64,000 nucleotides of DNA from Trema orientale (taxonomy: Eukaryota > Streptophyta > Magnoliopsida > Rosales > Cannabaceae), in NCBI GenBank assembly GCA_002914845.1, contig JXTC01000297.1, positions 80,801-144,800 on the forward strand, written 5' to 3'. The first letter of the stretch is position 1, and each line of letters begins with the position of its first letter. The translations under genes and the position numbers were made by a program. Of the stretch, positions 34,485 through 47,220 are shown one piece after another. The notes beneath the pieces were generated by a model. That model saw only the letters and a list, made by a program, of their open reading frames with translations, was not told where the DNA came from and did no database searches.

Positions 34485-37400
34485 TTACGATGCCTGTAGA
34501 TCACCTTCGCAGAACCTCCAGGAACCATCACCTTGCCTTTTCAGAACATACCGAATTTTGTAGGTGCTGCAATAAATCCCAAAAGAAGGGGAAAAAAGAA
34601 AAAAGAAAAATCAATAGAAGTAAAGAATTATGTTGTACAAAATCTGGCTTCAATATCGCCAAAAAGAATGCTAAGAAGTTACAATATCAAACAAATTTAA
34701 GACAAAAAAAGAGCAAGAAAAATATAATGTACTACCAAAGCATCTTATTTACGCCAATTAGATATTGGTATAAAAAAACTAGAATAGGACTTACCTATAG
34801 TAACTTGGGTTCCTTTGCTCAGATTCATTAACAAGTTCAGCTGCTTCCTCAAGAAGAGCTTCGATCTCTGCCATCTCTTCAGTTCCATCTGATAAAATTT
34901 CAGCTCTGAGGACAGACAATTGTAGCAAAACGAATTTCCAATAACAGGACCTGGCTTGTGCAGCATCAGCCAATGCATGCCACTAAAAGGCAAAAAAATC
35001 ATATGATTAAGGAACACCCATCAGCAAGGAGCCAAATGAATTAAATTTGTGCCTAAAGAAGTATTTTAAAACAACTGAGATCCAAAATCAGCGAATATAT
35101 CCTCTTCTCCGCTTGCATATATAGTCAAAAAGGTGTCCATCTACATTTTGAATTTTTATCCAACTTTGACAAAACTAGTCATATTTCCATTCGAACCAAG
35201 TTAACGTGTTATAGAAACTCAAAATAATGTCATTTTCTTTTAACTTCTAGTTTTATTGTAACCTTAATTTAATTTCTCTCATTTAAAGCGCAATTAAATG
35301 AATGATAAACAATAATCTAAAAGCTGATAAGAGCCCAGTACTACACTATCATTTAAAAGTGCCGCACCACCTCCACAACGATATTGGCCACGATATCAAG
35401 CCCTAGACAAATGCATTAAACTTATTTGCTTATGCAGCTAATATCGTCACAACAATTCACCCGATTATCTGGAATAAATATAATAGAATTAAACTCACAG
35501 GTCGATGATTAGGTGACTTTATTTAAGTAAATCGCACAAGATTGTTAGGACACCTATTGATAAACCTACCTGATCGAGCATTGAATCATCAAGAATTTCA
35601 GATAGGCTATGAACTTGATGGCTAGGACCCAGGGCTTCACCCTTAATGGCTTGCCATTGCTTGACAAGCTCTTCTGCTTCTTCCATAGGCATGAGCCACC
35701 GAGACATAGTTCTCATAGAAGAAGAGAGACTGGCTGCATGGTATGAAGTTTGAGTACTTCCAGCATCTGCGTTGTTTTTTAATCGCGTAGTAACCGTAGC
35801 CAAAAACTGCTTAAGTCTCCCAGCAATTCCATCCCCCTTGATATATGCAGGCACTAGATTGTTATCCATATAAGAATCTGTTTTCCAAATAAGGGAACTT
35901 CCATTTGGATTTGATTTACTTGGGACACTTTTGGAAGTACTTCTTATATCATTTACATTCATGCTTGTTAACCGTAAGGTAGCAAAGAAAATGCACCCAA
36001 GAACTGCAACAGAACTAAACCTTCTGACCAAATATGCTTGTGAAAACCAACTTTCCCAAACTTTATTATGGTGCATGCTTAGATTCCTTTTCAATTGAAC
36101 AGATGATGCACTAGAACTGCTACCATTGTTACTTTTATCCAATATCAACGAGCTTTGCAGATCAATTGGAGCCAACTGCTTTACGGCAGTACCTAGATGT
36201 TGAGAAGAGTTTATACGAGAAATAGAATCCTCAAAATCTTTACGCTCCGACAAAAGTGTATTTTGCACTGGTCTTTGACCAAAAGAAGACATGGTTCGGG
36301 GACCACCGATATTTTTTTTGCTCCCAAGAGTTTTCTTTTCACCATTAAAAAAGTTGACCTGCAAAAACTTACAAATGTAACAACATCCCAGTTTGAAACT
36401 AAAACAGTTAATACTTTTTCTAGCTGATCAAATATGAATCTCACCAATGTTGGAGGACAATTTTGTGTATCCAGAAACACAGTAAGCACAGTATCCTTCA
36501 ACCATTTTTCCTGGTCGGATTGAGCACAGTCAATCATTTTAAAAAGGGGGAAAAAAGAGGATGTCCTTGAAGACGATAAATGTTGCAGTTAGATAAGTTG
36601 AACATATAACGGCACCAAAATAAACCCTATATGGTGCAGAGGCAACAAAATTACTTTATTTTGCATACAGTAAATTTTTTTCTCCACAAACATCGAAAAA
36701 TAGAAGGAAAAGAAAAATGGACACCTTGACCTATGGTTAGGAACTGTTTTTTACGACAGTACACGTAAATATACGTAAATATCACTATATGCAAGTCCAC
36801 CAAAGAATGATAGTTCATCAAGCACAAAGTTCAGAGTTACCGGACAAGGTTTTAGCATCCATTAAATGCCGAAGTAACATAATATCGAAAGAATCATAGG
36901 CTGAGCACACACTCCAGCAAGTAGAAAGACGGTGATCATGAGAATGAGTTACTTCACATATCATAATTCATCACCAAGAAAAAGTTCATAGGAAAGGTAT
37001 AAATGTTTGATACGAATGAACCATTGATATATTAAAGTTCAGTGCAAAGAGAGGCTCATATTAAGGTTAGTAACGCATTTTCAAGACAACTAAACAAGAA
37101 TTTTAATACACAAGCATACCAACAATTGATTTCCATCAGAAGCATCTTTAATACCCCTCCCTGTCCCTGAGATTGATTTGCATGGAGTGTTATTTGTATT
37201 TAATTCAAGCTGCTGAAGTTTCTCAATCACCTCACCCTTGTTACCCTGAAACCAAGATATTACCATTGAGGAAATACAAAGCCAACAGGAGGCTTAAAGT
37301 CATTGCTGCAGAAACCAAGAGAAGGATTCTGAATGTATTTTAATCAAGTAGGAAAAAAGTGGACGAAACTAAAAAATATACCTGACCAAGAAGAAATAAG

Positions 37401-40400
37401 CAAAAGGCTTCCTCCAATTTCAGATCAATACCTTCTGATGCTATCAGACACTCGCAAATGGTTTTTGCTTTGCTAATCTGTACACAATAAATTAAAGGAG
37501 AGAGATGAGAGGAAAAGGTGAGAGTTAGGACAAGGTAAGGGTTGGAATATGTAGTTCGTATGCATACAAAGAATTACCATCTCTCTTTGCTTGCTTGAAA
37601 ATCCAACAGCAATATGAGCAACTAACACAACGTAGAAACAGTTGAAGTCAATTACAACTCTTTGATTTTGTGACTCGAGTGATTTCCTATTCTTCCGTGT
37701 AATTGCCAGATCATCCCATGCAAGAAGATCAACTATCTCTGCAGCCATTAATTTTTTAAGTGCCTGGCCAAAGAAGCATGGCCAATCTTGGACTTGGCAT
37801 GATGCTTCTAGATCAAGGCCCTGTCTGAGCAATTCACGCAAGGCTGAAATAGCTCCTTGTCTCCGTTCAGCATTCTCAGGTGCGTTAGGCATCCCCAACA
37901 GTTCCAACGCGCAAGCAGGGGCTAGCTCCTCCAGAGATTCTTCTATCTAAAACCATGTCCAAATAGTATAGAGGAAAATTAGATAAACTTCAACGTAACT
38001 ACATATAAAAATAAATTCTGTCGGCAACAGAAATTTGTGATAAGAATAATCAGTTAAAAAAAAAATATCTTTCAGGATTCCTTCCTTTTTAATTACTTAA
38101 ATATCCTTCCTCTTGACCTATGAACACTTTCGGTATCCATCTATCCCCTTCAACCAAAAGATTGAAGAATTCTGGTAACTGTACCCAAAAAAGTTCTATT
38201 AATCTGTGATCATGCATATGTCTATAATATCATAAAAGCAAGACTGCCAAAACAGAGGAAAGATCACGAGAGGAGAATAAGAGAAGATGGGACAGGGGCC
38301 TCATGTGATGTATCATGTACTGTACATAAGGTCTTGTTTGCAATTTGTCCTATTTAGTCATTTTGCAATAGAAAGGGGTGCCATAATGTGGACGTTGGGT
38401 GCAAATATAATCCTCCTTACCAAACATACTAAGTTTTGAAGCAAAAAGACAAACAGAGGGTACAAGCATTACCTGAGATAATAATGTTAAATCCTCCAAA
38501 GACTTTTTACTCCTTAGAAGAGATTGAGCACGGGCTAGTGCTTCAAATCCTTGGGATACCTTGTTCTTCTCGAAACCAATCTTTGCGATTGCACACTTCA
38601 AGAAAGCACCTATGATAAGAAAAAGAGGCATAACAAGGCTGCTAGAAAAAGGCAGGTACATGCTCCTAACCTCTTTGCTTCAATGTCTTACCTCAGCTAG
38701 TGCCATGGAAAGAAGTAAATCATGAATATATGGTTTTGCATCTGGATGCTGAAGAGCAACACGACCAATATCTAGGATGAGCTTTACCTCACCAACCTGG
38801 AATGAAGTGGAAAAAACACAAAACCATTATACCAGTCTCCAAAACCAAACACTACTCGCAGAGAGCAAAAGAATTATTAATGATTCTTCAGAGTTACTTA
38901 TTCTAAGATAAAAATACACTTCTTATTTTAAAATAAGTGTGATAAGATAAAATTATATGATATGATATATGAAACAAAGAAGTGACAGTTAAAAAACCAG
39001 AGTGTCAAACCAAGGTTTGCTACAATCTACAGTATCCTTTTGGCCCAATATTAATGAAAATATAACAACTAATTTATACAACGAAACTAAAAAAAAATTA
39101 AAAACCAAGAAACATTCTCTCAAGAAAAATGACACTCTATGCATTATACAAAATAGACTAGCTCTACCTCTTGAAGTAAGCAGAGAGCACCAGGCAACCA
39201 AGCCCAAGGCACTCGAAGGGAAGATTTAGGCGGGATCTTTTCCTTCATATTACCAGCATATTCTGGTTCAAAGAGAAGCTTATCTCTCACATCCATTAAA
39301 AGATCCTGCGAGCAACACAAAGGAAAAAAGTAGAGTTTTTTTATTTTAAAAAAAAGGTTAAAAGGAATTTTCGTAAAAACATAACATTCACGGTCAAGTA
39401 TATATCCTTAAAAGAAGAACATTCAAAGACATGTCCCTACCTGGCGACATGAAGTAACATCCATGCTATAACCCTCTTCAATTTCAGCACTTTTCAAATG
39501 CATCACAGATTTAACAATTTCATCTTTCTCAGCTTGATCAGTAACACCAATAAGCTACAAGACTATTCCTTGTCAGTAGGTTTCTTAAAGAAAAGAAAGA
39601 AGAATTAACAACATTAATACATGACCCACAGTGATAAAGAAGTTTCCATTGCAGTTACTTCCATACATTTGAGATTAAACCAGGATCGCAGATAATATTT
39701 AGTGGGAAAAAAAAATAAAGCTCTGGAAGACTGAAATAAGATGCAGAATTTAGAACAAGGAAAATTCAATAGAGGAAGGTTCAAATGGAGTGAGCGGAAA
39801 CCACAAGAATTCACGAGCTAGTGACAACTGTGGCACATCCAATTCTAAAATAGGAGTAGAGCTAGTAAAAAATAGAAAGTAAATCCGAGTATACTGACAA
39901 TTGAAACTCAGCAAAATCCAATTGAAGCTCTTATTTTACCCAATAGCATTAGCATTCATATTCCTATTACATTATTTTTGGAAAAAATAAAAATAAAAGA
40001 AAGAACCACACACACATATGAAATGCAACACATATTTCCACAAGTTAATGGCAATAACAAATCATTACATGCCTTTTTTTTTCCATTATTTCATACTGTA
40101 TTTGTATAGGTTAAAGAACTTTATACTCCACGCAAAAATAAATAAATAAACAAGGTTGCCAATCCAATAGATTTTTTTTTTTTTTTTTACCTATGTGTAG
40201 GTATTTTTTTAGTCGTTAGATCATCATCTAATGGTGATCCAACGGCTATGAAGCATATGAAAAGACGTGCATTATTAATATTATTTTTCTCACGATAAAA
40301 TTTTATTAGTCAAAATGATACCTATGTATAAACAAAAAAAAATACTACTGGATTGGTGCCCAATAAATAATCTTCTTATTTTGCTAAGTAACCACCAAAA

Positions 40401-40932
40401 TTCCTATGAGTAAACAAAACACCATAAACAATAACAAATGTAAGTACACACAGAGAGGTTAGCCAACAGCATTAGCATAATCAATTATAAACAATATAAC
40501 AAATTAAATGTAAGACATATTTATGTGGCTGTGGGTAAACAAACTATAATTAACTAGCACTGCTAATAAACCACCAAAATTTGTCCCTATTTTTTCATAG
40601 ATAGAGAGAAATTAAGGGTTATCCTTGACCTGGTAGCAAGTAACAGGGATCTCAACAGTGGAGCGAACGGAAGCACTCTGAACAATGCGGGTATCAACGG
40701 CGTTCAATCTCCACCGTCCATTGATGGGACCACTATTACCCTTCCTCGATTGCGAACAAACATAAACCCTAGAAATGGCGATCCCAGAGGAGGAGGAGGC
40801 CTTGTGATCTTCCCTATGAATGTTGGAACTGTAAGAATAATAACAATACTCACCGTTGCTGCTTTTGGTTTTGTCGATTCGGCAAAGCCAACAGCTAGAG
40901 GGAATGCCTGGAACCGCTTGAGCCAGCGCCAT
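34485..40932 (-). CDS. PARC6: Plastid-division protein PARC6/CDP1
   Basis: PARC6 (ARC6 paralogue) is an inner-envelope protein that links stromal FtsZ/ARC3 to outer-envelope PDV1 in plastid division. Twelve exons on the minus strand: 40932-40630, 39554-39441, 39305-39168, 38796-38692, 38595-38473, 37946-37578, 37477-37382, 37245-37120, 36510-36445, 36358-35570, 34982-34795, 34566-34485. They close to 832 residues (Arabidopsis about 819). Order: Ser-rich transit peptide (1-75); WRLNAVDTRIVQSASV and VEIPVTCYQLIGVTDQAEKDEIV; helical stromal region with WLPGALCLLQE and AERRQGAISALRELLRQGL; membrane segment SSVAVLGCIFFATLRL (about 594-612); C-terminal intermembrane domain with WHALADAAQARSCYWKFVLL, EIEALLEEAAELV and STYKIRYVLKRQGDGSWRF. 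The frame is open 46 codons further up (41070), but that stretch is CT-rich leader, so MALAQAVPG is preferred. Intron 1 holds a MULE-like MITE. Confidence 0.96.
40154..40361. mobile_element. MULE-like MITE family 1, copy A (PARC6 intron 1)
   Basis: Ends GGTTGCCAATCCAATAG and, inverted, GGGCACCAATCCAGTAGT. Nine-base flanks AATAAACAA (40145-40153) and AATAAATAA (40362-40370) differ at one base. The interior keeps the family hairpin, with a degenerate left arm AGTCGTTAGATC and an intact right arm GATCCAACGGCT. Length 208. Confidence 0.85.
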
Positions 40933-41544
40933 GGGAGAGAGGAGAGAGCTCAAAAAAGAAAAAGAAAAAGAAAAAACCCTAAGGGATAAGAAGAGGCTGG
41001 GGATTGGGTTGGGTTGGGTCAGAGAATGTGGGGGGAAAAGGTTGAGAGATCTTTTGTATGGGAGAAGCAAGAGAAAGTAGTTGGTTCCACCGCCATTGCT
41101 TTCGGAGAGAAAAGCAGAGGAAGAAGAGCTCTCCCCTCTCTCTCTCTCTCTCTGTGGTTGGACTTGGACTGGGTGAGTGAGTGAGTGAGAAATGATGGTT
41201 ACTAAGAATTTTTAGATTATACTTAGGACAAATTAATGAAAAATTTAATTTCATTCAGTTGTATAGTCTTTGTAGAATACAACCGTTGCTTTCTTAAAAT
41301 TAGCCATTTTCCCGTCACGGCTTTAGGGGATTTCGCCTAAATTTTTTCTCTTTCTTTTTCTTTTTGCCTTTTCCTTTTCTCCTCCTTTTTAAAAAAAAAA
41401 AAAAAAATCTTTTCAATATTTATTTTCTTCTTTGTAATTCATTCTTTTGTTAGATGTTTTTCTTTTAAATCTTAAATAAATCGAGTCGTATTTAGCTTGT
41501 GAAATTCTTTCTTTTTTTATTATTCTTGTTAATTTTTTTATTAG
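40933..41544. other. PARC6 leader and promoter region
   Basis: On the minus strand this is the 5' leader of PARC6: A/T-poor, CT-rich, with GAGAGAGAGAGAGAG at 41137-41152 (plus-strand CT run) and an upstream in-frame ATG at 41070. Beyond 41250 it is AT-rich with a 17-A run near 41392. No second gene is visible. Confidence 0.5.
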
Positions 41545-43035
41545 GTTTATTTCTCCTGCAGTCTCTAACCTTTCTTCTAAGTATTAATCAGATTTCCAAC
41601 TCCTTTTTTGAAGTTTTTAAATCTCTAACCTTATACATTGGTATCACTTTAGTCCAATTTTCACCTTTTCGTCCAATTTAGCCGTTATTTAACAATTTTA
41701 ATATCACTTAGGTCCTTAACCTTTATTCAGGTAACAAACTCTTTGTTTTGAATTGTCTTCCAAAAAATTAATCGAAACAGACTGAAAATAGTCAATTAGG
41801 AAAACTAGGTGCTATATAATAAGAATTGAGCTCTAAACTAACAAACATTTTTTATTTGGTACATTGAGATCGTAGGTAAGTTTTGGACAACAAACTCCTC
41901 ATTTTGAATTGTCTTCCAAAAAAATGACTAAAACTGGCCGAAAGTAGCTAATTAGGAAAACTGAACAATGTATCACTTAGGGACTCTTAGGTCCCTATTC
42001 TTTATTTTGTAGTTTTTGACTCCTCAAACTTTCATTTTTTGTAACATTTAGATCTTTTTGAGTTAATTTTGAGTTAAAAATCCAACTTTAATTAAATTGA
42101 ACAAAATAGATAAATGAAAACTACCAACCGAATGTTCAATACCAATAAGGCATTTTTCGAAAAAAAATAATCTAAGCAACATTATTATTTTACTAAATTT
42201 TTACTATTAATAATATTGTACGAGTTAATTGAGAACTCTTATTAATGGTGGTAAAGCTCATTTTATCTAATTCCATAAATTCATCAACTTTTTTTTAGTT
42301 AAAACTCATAAATCATAAAAGAAGTTTAAAAACCTCTTAAATAACAAATAGACATTAATTTATATAAAATCATGGGTTTTGATAATGATAATAGTTAATA
42401 ACACAAAAATTAGTATTTATGAATAAATATCGATCGAGCATATACATGGATATAACAAGAGGAAAAAAAAATGTATTGTTTAATGATGATTTCTTGTTAA
42501 TGGTTATGAAATTCATTTTCTACAATTTTATGAACTCGCAATTGTTTAGATATAGTCTAAAGGCCTCTCAATTGACAAATGGACGTCAATTTATATATAA
42601 AAAAAATATGTGTTTTGATATGCGTAATTTTGGTATGTATTTAAATGAGCATCTAACTAAGTCATTTTGGTGTTATTTTTGAATTTGGTAGTTTTGATTA
42701 ATTTATTTAGTACAATTTGATTAAAGTTGGATTTTAACTCAAAATGACCCAAGTGTTATAAAAAGTCCTTAGTGTTATAAAAGTGAGAGTTTCAAGAGTC
42801 AAAAGCTACAAAATAAAGAATAGGGACCTAAATGATACATTGTGCAAAGATTGAGGACCCAAATGATATTAAAACAGTTAAATAATGGTTGAACTGGACG
42901 GAAAAATGAAAAATAGACTACAGTGATACGAATGTGTAAAATTAGGATCTAAAAACTACAAAAAAAAAAAAAAAAGAAGGTTGAGACTTAATTAATACTC
43001 GGAAGAAAAATTGGGGACTGCATATATATACCCTT
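41545..43035. mobile_element. Large foldback element, about 1.5 kb
   Basis: Left GCAGTCTCTAACCTTTCTTC (41560) pairs with inverted right GCAGTCCCCAATTTTTCTTC (43021 leftward). Pairing continues in order through GTATTAAT, TTTTTAGATC, CGTATCACTGTAGTC, TTTAATATCA, TAGGTCCCTATTCTTTATTT and TAAAATCCAACTTTAAT on both arms, several hundred bases. The left arm also contains a direct duplication (CATTTTGAATTGTCTTCC and TGTTTTGAATTGTCTTCC, about 160 bases apart). Exact termini and target duplication were not fixed. No transposase frame inside; the short frame at 42419-42682 is not recognised. Confidence 0.75.
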
Positions 43036-43269
43036 TTTTACTTTGAGAATATTCTTTAGTTATTAATTTGTTAGCAAATTTTAATAGTGAAATCCCTTTT
43101 TGTTTGTCTTCTTTTTTGTTTCCCTATGGTCATAGTAATTGAGTTTTATTTGTTTATTTTTTTAGCTAAAGTAATCTACTATTATAAACAAAAAGCATTA
43201 TTTAAAATGACATTTCAATTAGAAGAGGATGTTCCTCCTATCAGAATAGTTTATTTTCTGCTCTTAGAG

Positions 43270-43590
43270 TAAACCTAGCTAAATTATATGCAGCTCTGTT
43301 GTACCTTTTAGATATCATAAAATATGAAAAATAAAGGAAACACATCCAACAATAGTTTACCAAACTTTATTAGGAGCATGTGCGTCTAACTCCAAATTCT
43401 GAAAATTTAGGCCAACATTCCTAGCCCATAATAGAGACACTATGAATTCTTAAATTCTTAGGTGAGAGGAGACCATCTATTTTTTTTGACAATTACTGCC
43501 ATGATCTCCCCATTTGCATTGTGAATCAAAACTCAATTCTCGTTGATCGTGTATGCGCATTGATAGTTGCATCTATGTTTATTTCAAGGC
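43270..43590 (-). pseudogene. Decayed LINE RNase H-like fragment
   Basis: Minus-strand fragments in shifting frames: CLEINIDATINAHTRSTRIEF, then NANGEIMAVIVKK and DGLLSPK, WARNVGLNFQNLELDAHAPN, and KRYNRAAYNLAR. Their order matches an RVT_3 RNase H-like domain (LKINVDAA..., the RNANGEIM strand, the ESDA-like strand, the R-x-x-N-x-x-A-x-x-LA end). Multiple stops and frameshifts show an old copy. The assignment rests on short motifs. Confidence 0.55.
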
Positions 43591-44910
43591 AATCATCCAA
43601 AAATGAAGATAAACAAGTATCCCTACTCCATGAATAAGCAAATGAATATAAGAATTAATATACAACATTTAAATATTTATCGCTTAAAAAGATTGTGCCA
43701 TGAGAGTGGAAAGCGTGTAGGCCTCTATGGGCAAATGATGGAAATCATGCGGCTCGACTATATGCGACTTAGGTTGTATGCAAAGGAAGCCCATACAATG
43801 TAAAACTAGTGAGTTGCGTCCAAAACTCTAGCCGAAAGTATTTTCAGGCTAAGTTATCATGATCTTTTGGGTACATACCCAACGTGGGATAACGATGTTA
43901 TAAATTTCGTCTCATTGAGACTCTATTATTCTTGTTAGGAGTCCATATTTTATAATTCACATATAACTTTTTGTAAGATAGATCAATATTTATCACGATT
44001 GAAGCTCGTGGCCAATATATTGTAGTACAAGGCCTATATGAATAATGGACTGTATTAGCTTTGAATAAGAAACCTAAAACAAATGGGTTTTACCTAAAAG
44101 TGCGAACTAAATGTACTTTTATGCTTCTAGACCTCCGGTATCTATATATGATTTTCTGAAATGTACCCGATGAAGAACATGGGCTCTGCCAAATATTTGT
44201 CATGCGTAACAACCAAGGTGACCCATCATTACAATGGGTCATGTATTTGTTTAATGATGCTATTTGCAGACAGTTTTAAGTTGCAAATTCATTTTTGACT
44301 GCTGTTATAGTTGGTGGTTGCCAAATCTTTAGAAAATTAGAGACATTATGAGATTTTCTAAAGTGTGCCTGGACTAATCAAAACTTTGATCTTGAATTCA
44401 TGATCAGGATCAGTGACCACATACCTGCAATTTAACAATGGAGAATCGAGAGGAAGATCTCATCAATCAAGAAGTTGAATTCAGTAAACTTTTTAATCTT
44501 TAATTATAATTTCAATATATAAATACCTAGTTACAAAAGTAAAACTAATTAAATATATTATAATTTTTATTACACCGTGTAAATTGTTTTGTCACAGTTT
44601 TTGTAATAAAGTCAATAGTCAAGTAAAATTAATAAAATATATTATATTTTTTATTACACCATGTAAATTGTTTTGTCGCAGTTTTTGTAATAAAGTTTCA
44701 ATAGTCACTACTTTTTTTTCTCTATCTATTTTACTTTCACTTTCTTCTATTACCACATCTATCCAACATATCTCTCTTCACTCTCTCTTTATCTCTCTTT
44801 ATTTTCTTAATCTTTTCTTTTAACCCTCTCTCTACACTCTCTTTTACCTATCTATTTTTCTACTTTTTTTCTCATTCCTCTCTATGTACACTAGCTTTTC
44901 ATTTTTCTAT
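43591..44910. other. Spacer, no gene supported
   Basis: A moderately less AT-rich stretch at 43680-44440 gives no recognisable protein in any frame. Near 44520-44720 a 120-bp segment containing TATTACACCNTGTAAATTGTTTTG occurs twice in direct order (about 44570 and 44650). From 44720 the DNA is a CT-rich low-complexity run. Confidence 0.4.
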
Positions 44911-47220
44911 GGGAAATTAGCCAATACACGGTAAAATGATAAAAAATTACAAATATACGGTCAATTAAAAAAACTACGATATCATACCACACGCGGTTGG
45001 TATTTTTGAAAAGCAAAGTTCAAAAAGCGCACAAAATATAAAAAAAAGGAAGGAAAACAAATTATGAATACTAGATGGCCTGATGGTTTGGACTGTTAGC
45101 ATTCTTCTTTTTGTGAGGGGTTTGAATCCCTTTAATTTGATTTTTTCCTTTCAGTGTTTCTTTTCCCTTTTAGTTTCTTTTTTTTTTTTCAATCTTTTCA
45201 TTTTTTTCAGTTTGTTTTTTGTTTTTTTCTTTTAAATTTATTTTACTTTTTCTATTTTCTTTTCTTTTTTTCTTTTCTAACTATTTTTCCATTTCATTTT
45301 AATTTCATTTTTCTTTTCTTAAAGTGTGTAGCTACATTTGTAATCAGATTCTATTTTTGTGCTTTTAATTTGGTATTATTTTTCAAGAAACCTTTATTTA
45401 CTAATTATGGTTGGATGCTAGTTTCTATTTCATTTTTATTTATTTGATTGATAGGAAACTTTATCATGTCTTTGTGTTTTGTACTGTAGTATTATTTTAT
45501 TGATGTAATGACTAGTTATTGGTTATATTTGTATTGTAGTTACCAATGCCAAGAGTAGTTACCAATAACTTATCACTCATTAAATTTGTATTTAGTAACC
45601 AACTTGGTTACAAGTAACTCGTAACCAATCACTAATTTTGTAAATAGCTATCAGTCTAAAAGCCCCTAAAAAATTGGTTACTACTATCACTCTTGCAATT
45701 GGTAATTATTAACTAAATTGGTAAGTAGTAACAAATTGGTAACCAGAAACCAATAACAAAAATGGTTACTAAAAACTAATAAGTTAAGTGGTAACTAGTA
45801 ACCAGAGTAATTAGTAACTATATTCATTCTCACAATCGGTAGTGATAACTAGTAACTAAAAATCTAAATTAGTAGTAATATAATTAGTAACCATAAACCA
45901 GTAATCAAATTGGTAGTGATAACCCTAAATCAGTAACCAAATTAGTAGTGGTAACCAGAAACTAGTAATAAATTGGTAACCAAAAACCATAAATTAGAAA
46001 CCAATAACAAAAGTGGTAACAAAAAACTAATAATCAAAGTATTAATTAGTAACCAGAGTAACTAGTAACTAGTAACCATATTCCTTCTCACAATTAGTAG
46101 TGGTAACCAGCAATCAAAAATCCAAATTAGTAGAAATATAATTAATAACTATAAACCAGTAACCAAATTAGTAGTAGTAATCCTAAACCAGTAACCAAAT
46201 AAATAGGGGTAACCAAAAACTAATAACAAATTGGTAACCATAAACAAGAAACTAATAATAAAAGTGGTAACCAAAGACCAATAATCAAAGTAGTAACTAG
46301 TAATCAGAGTAACTGGTAACTAGTAACCATATTTGGTCTCACAATCGGTAGTGGTAACCAGTAACCAAAAATTCAAATTGGTAATAATATAATCAGTAAC
46401 CATAAACCAATGACCAAATTGGTAGTAGTAACCAGAAATCAGTAACAAATTGGTAACTAGAAACTAATAACAAAAATGATAATAAAAAGCAAATAACCAA
46501 AGTGGTAACTAGCAGTAGTAACTAGTAACTAGTAAATAGTAACTATATTTATTCTCACCATAAGTAGTGATAACCAGTAACCAAAAATCCAAATTAGTGG
46601 TAATATAATCAGTAACCATAAACTAGTCACTAAATTAGTAGTGGTAACCCTAAATCAGTAACCAAATTGGTAGTGGTAACCAAAAACCAATAACCAAAAT
46701 GGTAACAAAAAAAAACTCTTTTTATCCTAAAATAGAAAAAAAAGAAACAAAAAAAAAGGAAAAAAAGAGCTAGTAAGACCATTTTTTTACGGGGAAAAAA
46801 AATTTTAAAAATAGTAAAGAAAAAAGAAAAGTGAAAAATAATTAAAAAAACAAAAAGAAAATGAAAGTAAAAAAAATAGGCAAAAGAATAAAAAACGAAA
46901 AAGGAAAGAAAAAAATGAAAAGGAAAAAAAATTAATAAAAATTTATGAAAAAAAAACTGAAAAAAGAGAAACGTGGATCAAACCCAGGACAAAAAAAAAG
47001 GTATACTAGGTCCCACCACTACACTAACTAACCTGCATGCATTTATTACACTATTTATTAATAATATATGATATTTGAAAAATATAGTTTTAATTACAAA
47101 TTTCCCACCGCGCGTTTGTTGAGTCGTTTTTCAAAAATACTATTTAGATGCGGTACGGAAATTGATTATTTCTCTTGACCGTACTTTTGTAATTTTCTTT
47201 TACTTTAGCGGTAAAACCCT
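44911..47220. mobile_element. 2.3-kb inverted-repeat element around a tandem array
   Basis: The left end (from GGGAAATTAGCCAATACACG) and inverted right end (from AGGGTTTTACCGCTAAAG) share ATTACAAANRTACGGTCAA, then TACCRCA and GTATTTTTGAAAAR in order over about 120 bases. Just inside each end lies a tRNA-like patch in opposite orientation: GGGGTTTGAATCCC at 45117 on the plus strand and TGGGTTTGATCC on the minus strand near 46985. Between them are CT/AG-rich flanks and the 1.2-kb array listed next. No target duplication found; the ends are approximate. No coding region. Confidence 0.6.
45540..46710. repeat. Tandem array, about 250-bp units built from GTAACYA words
   Basis: Higher-order units are marked by CTCACNA at 45829, 46087, 46338 and 46554 (spacings 258, 251, 216), with a partial unit before the first. 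Each unit reads ...AGTAACYATATT...CTCACAATNRGTAGTGGTAACCAG...AAAAATCCAAATTRGTAGTAATATAATYAGTAACC.... Within units the word GTAACCA/GTAACTA recurs every 7-20 bases, so two levels of repetition are nested. Confidence 0.85.

Noticed and set aside
40933-41070. 46-codon N-terminal extension of PARC6 from an upstream in-frame ATG
   Set aside because: The stretch is CT-rich leader-like sequence (SFSFSFLSSLLSP) and the family start fits MALAQAVPG. Not excluded without transcripts.
45154-45447. Phe-rich 97-residue frame
   Set aside because: Produced by a T-rich low-complexity tract inside the inverted element.
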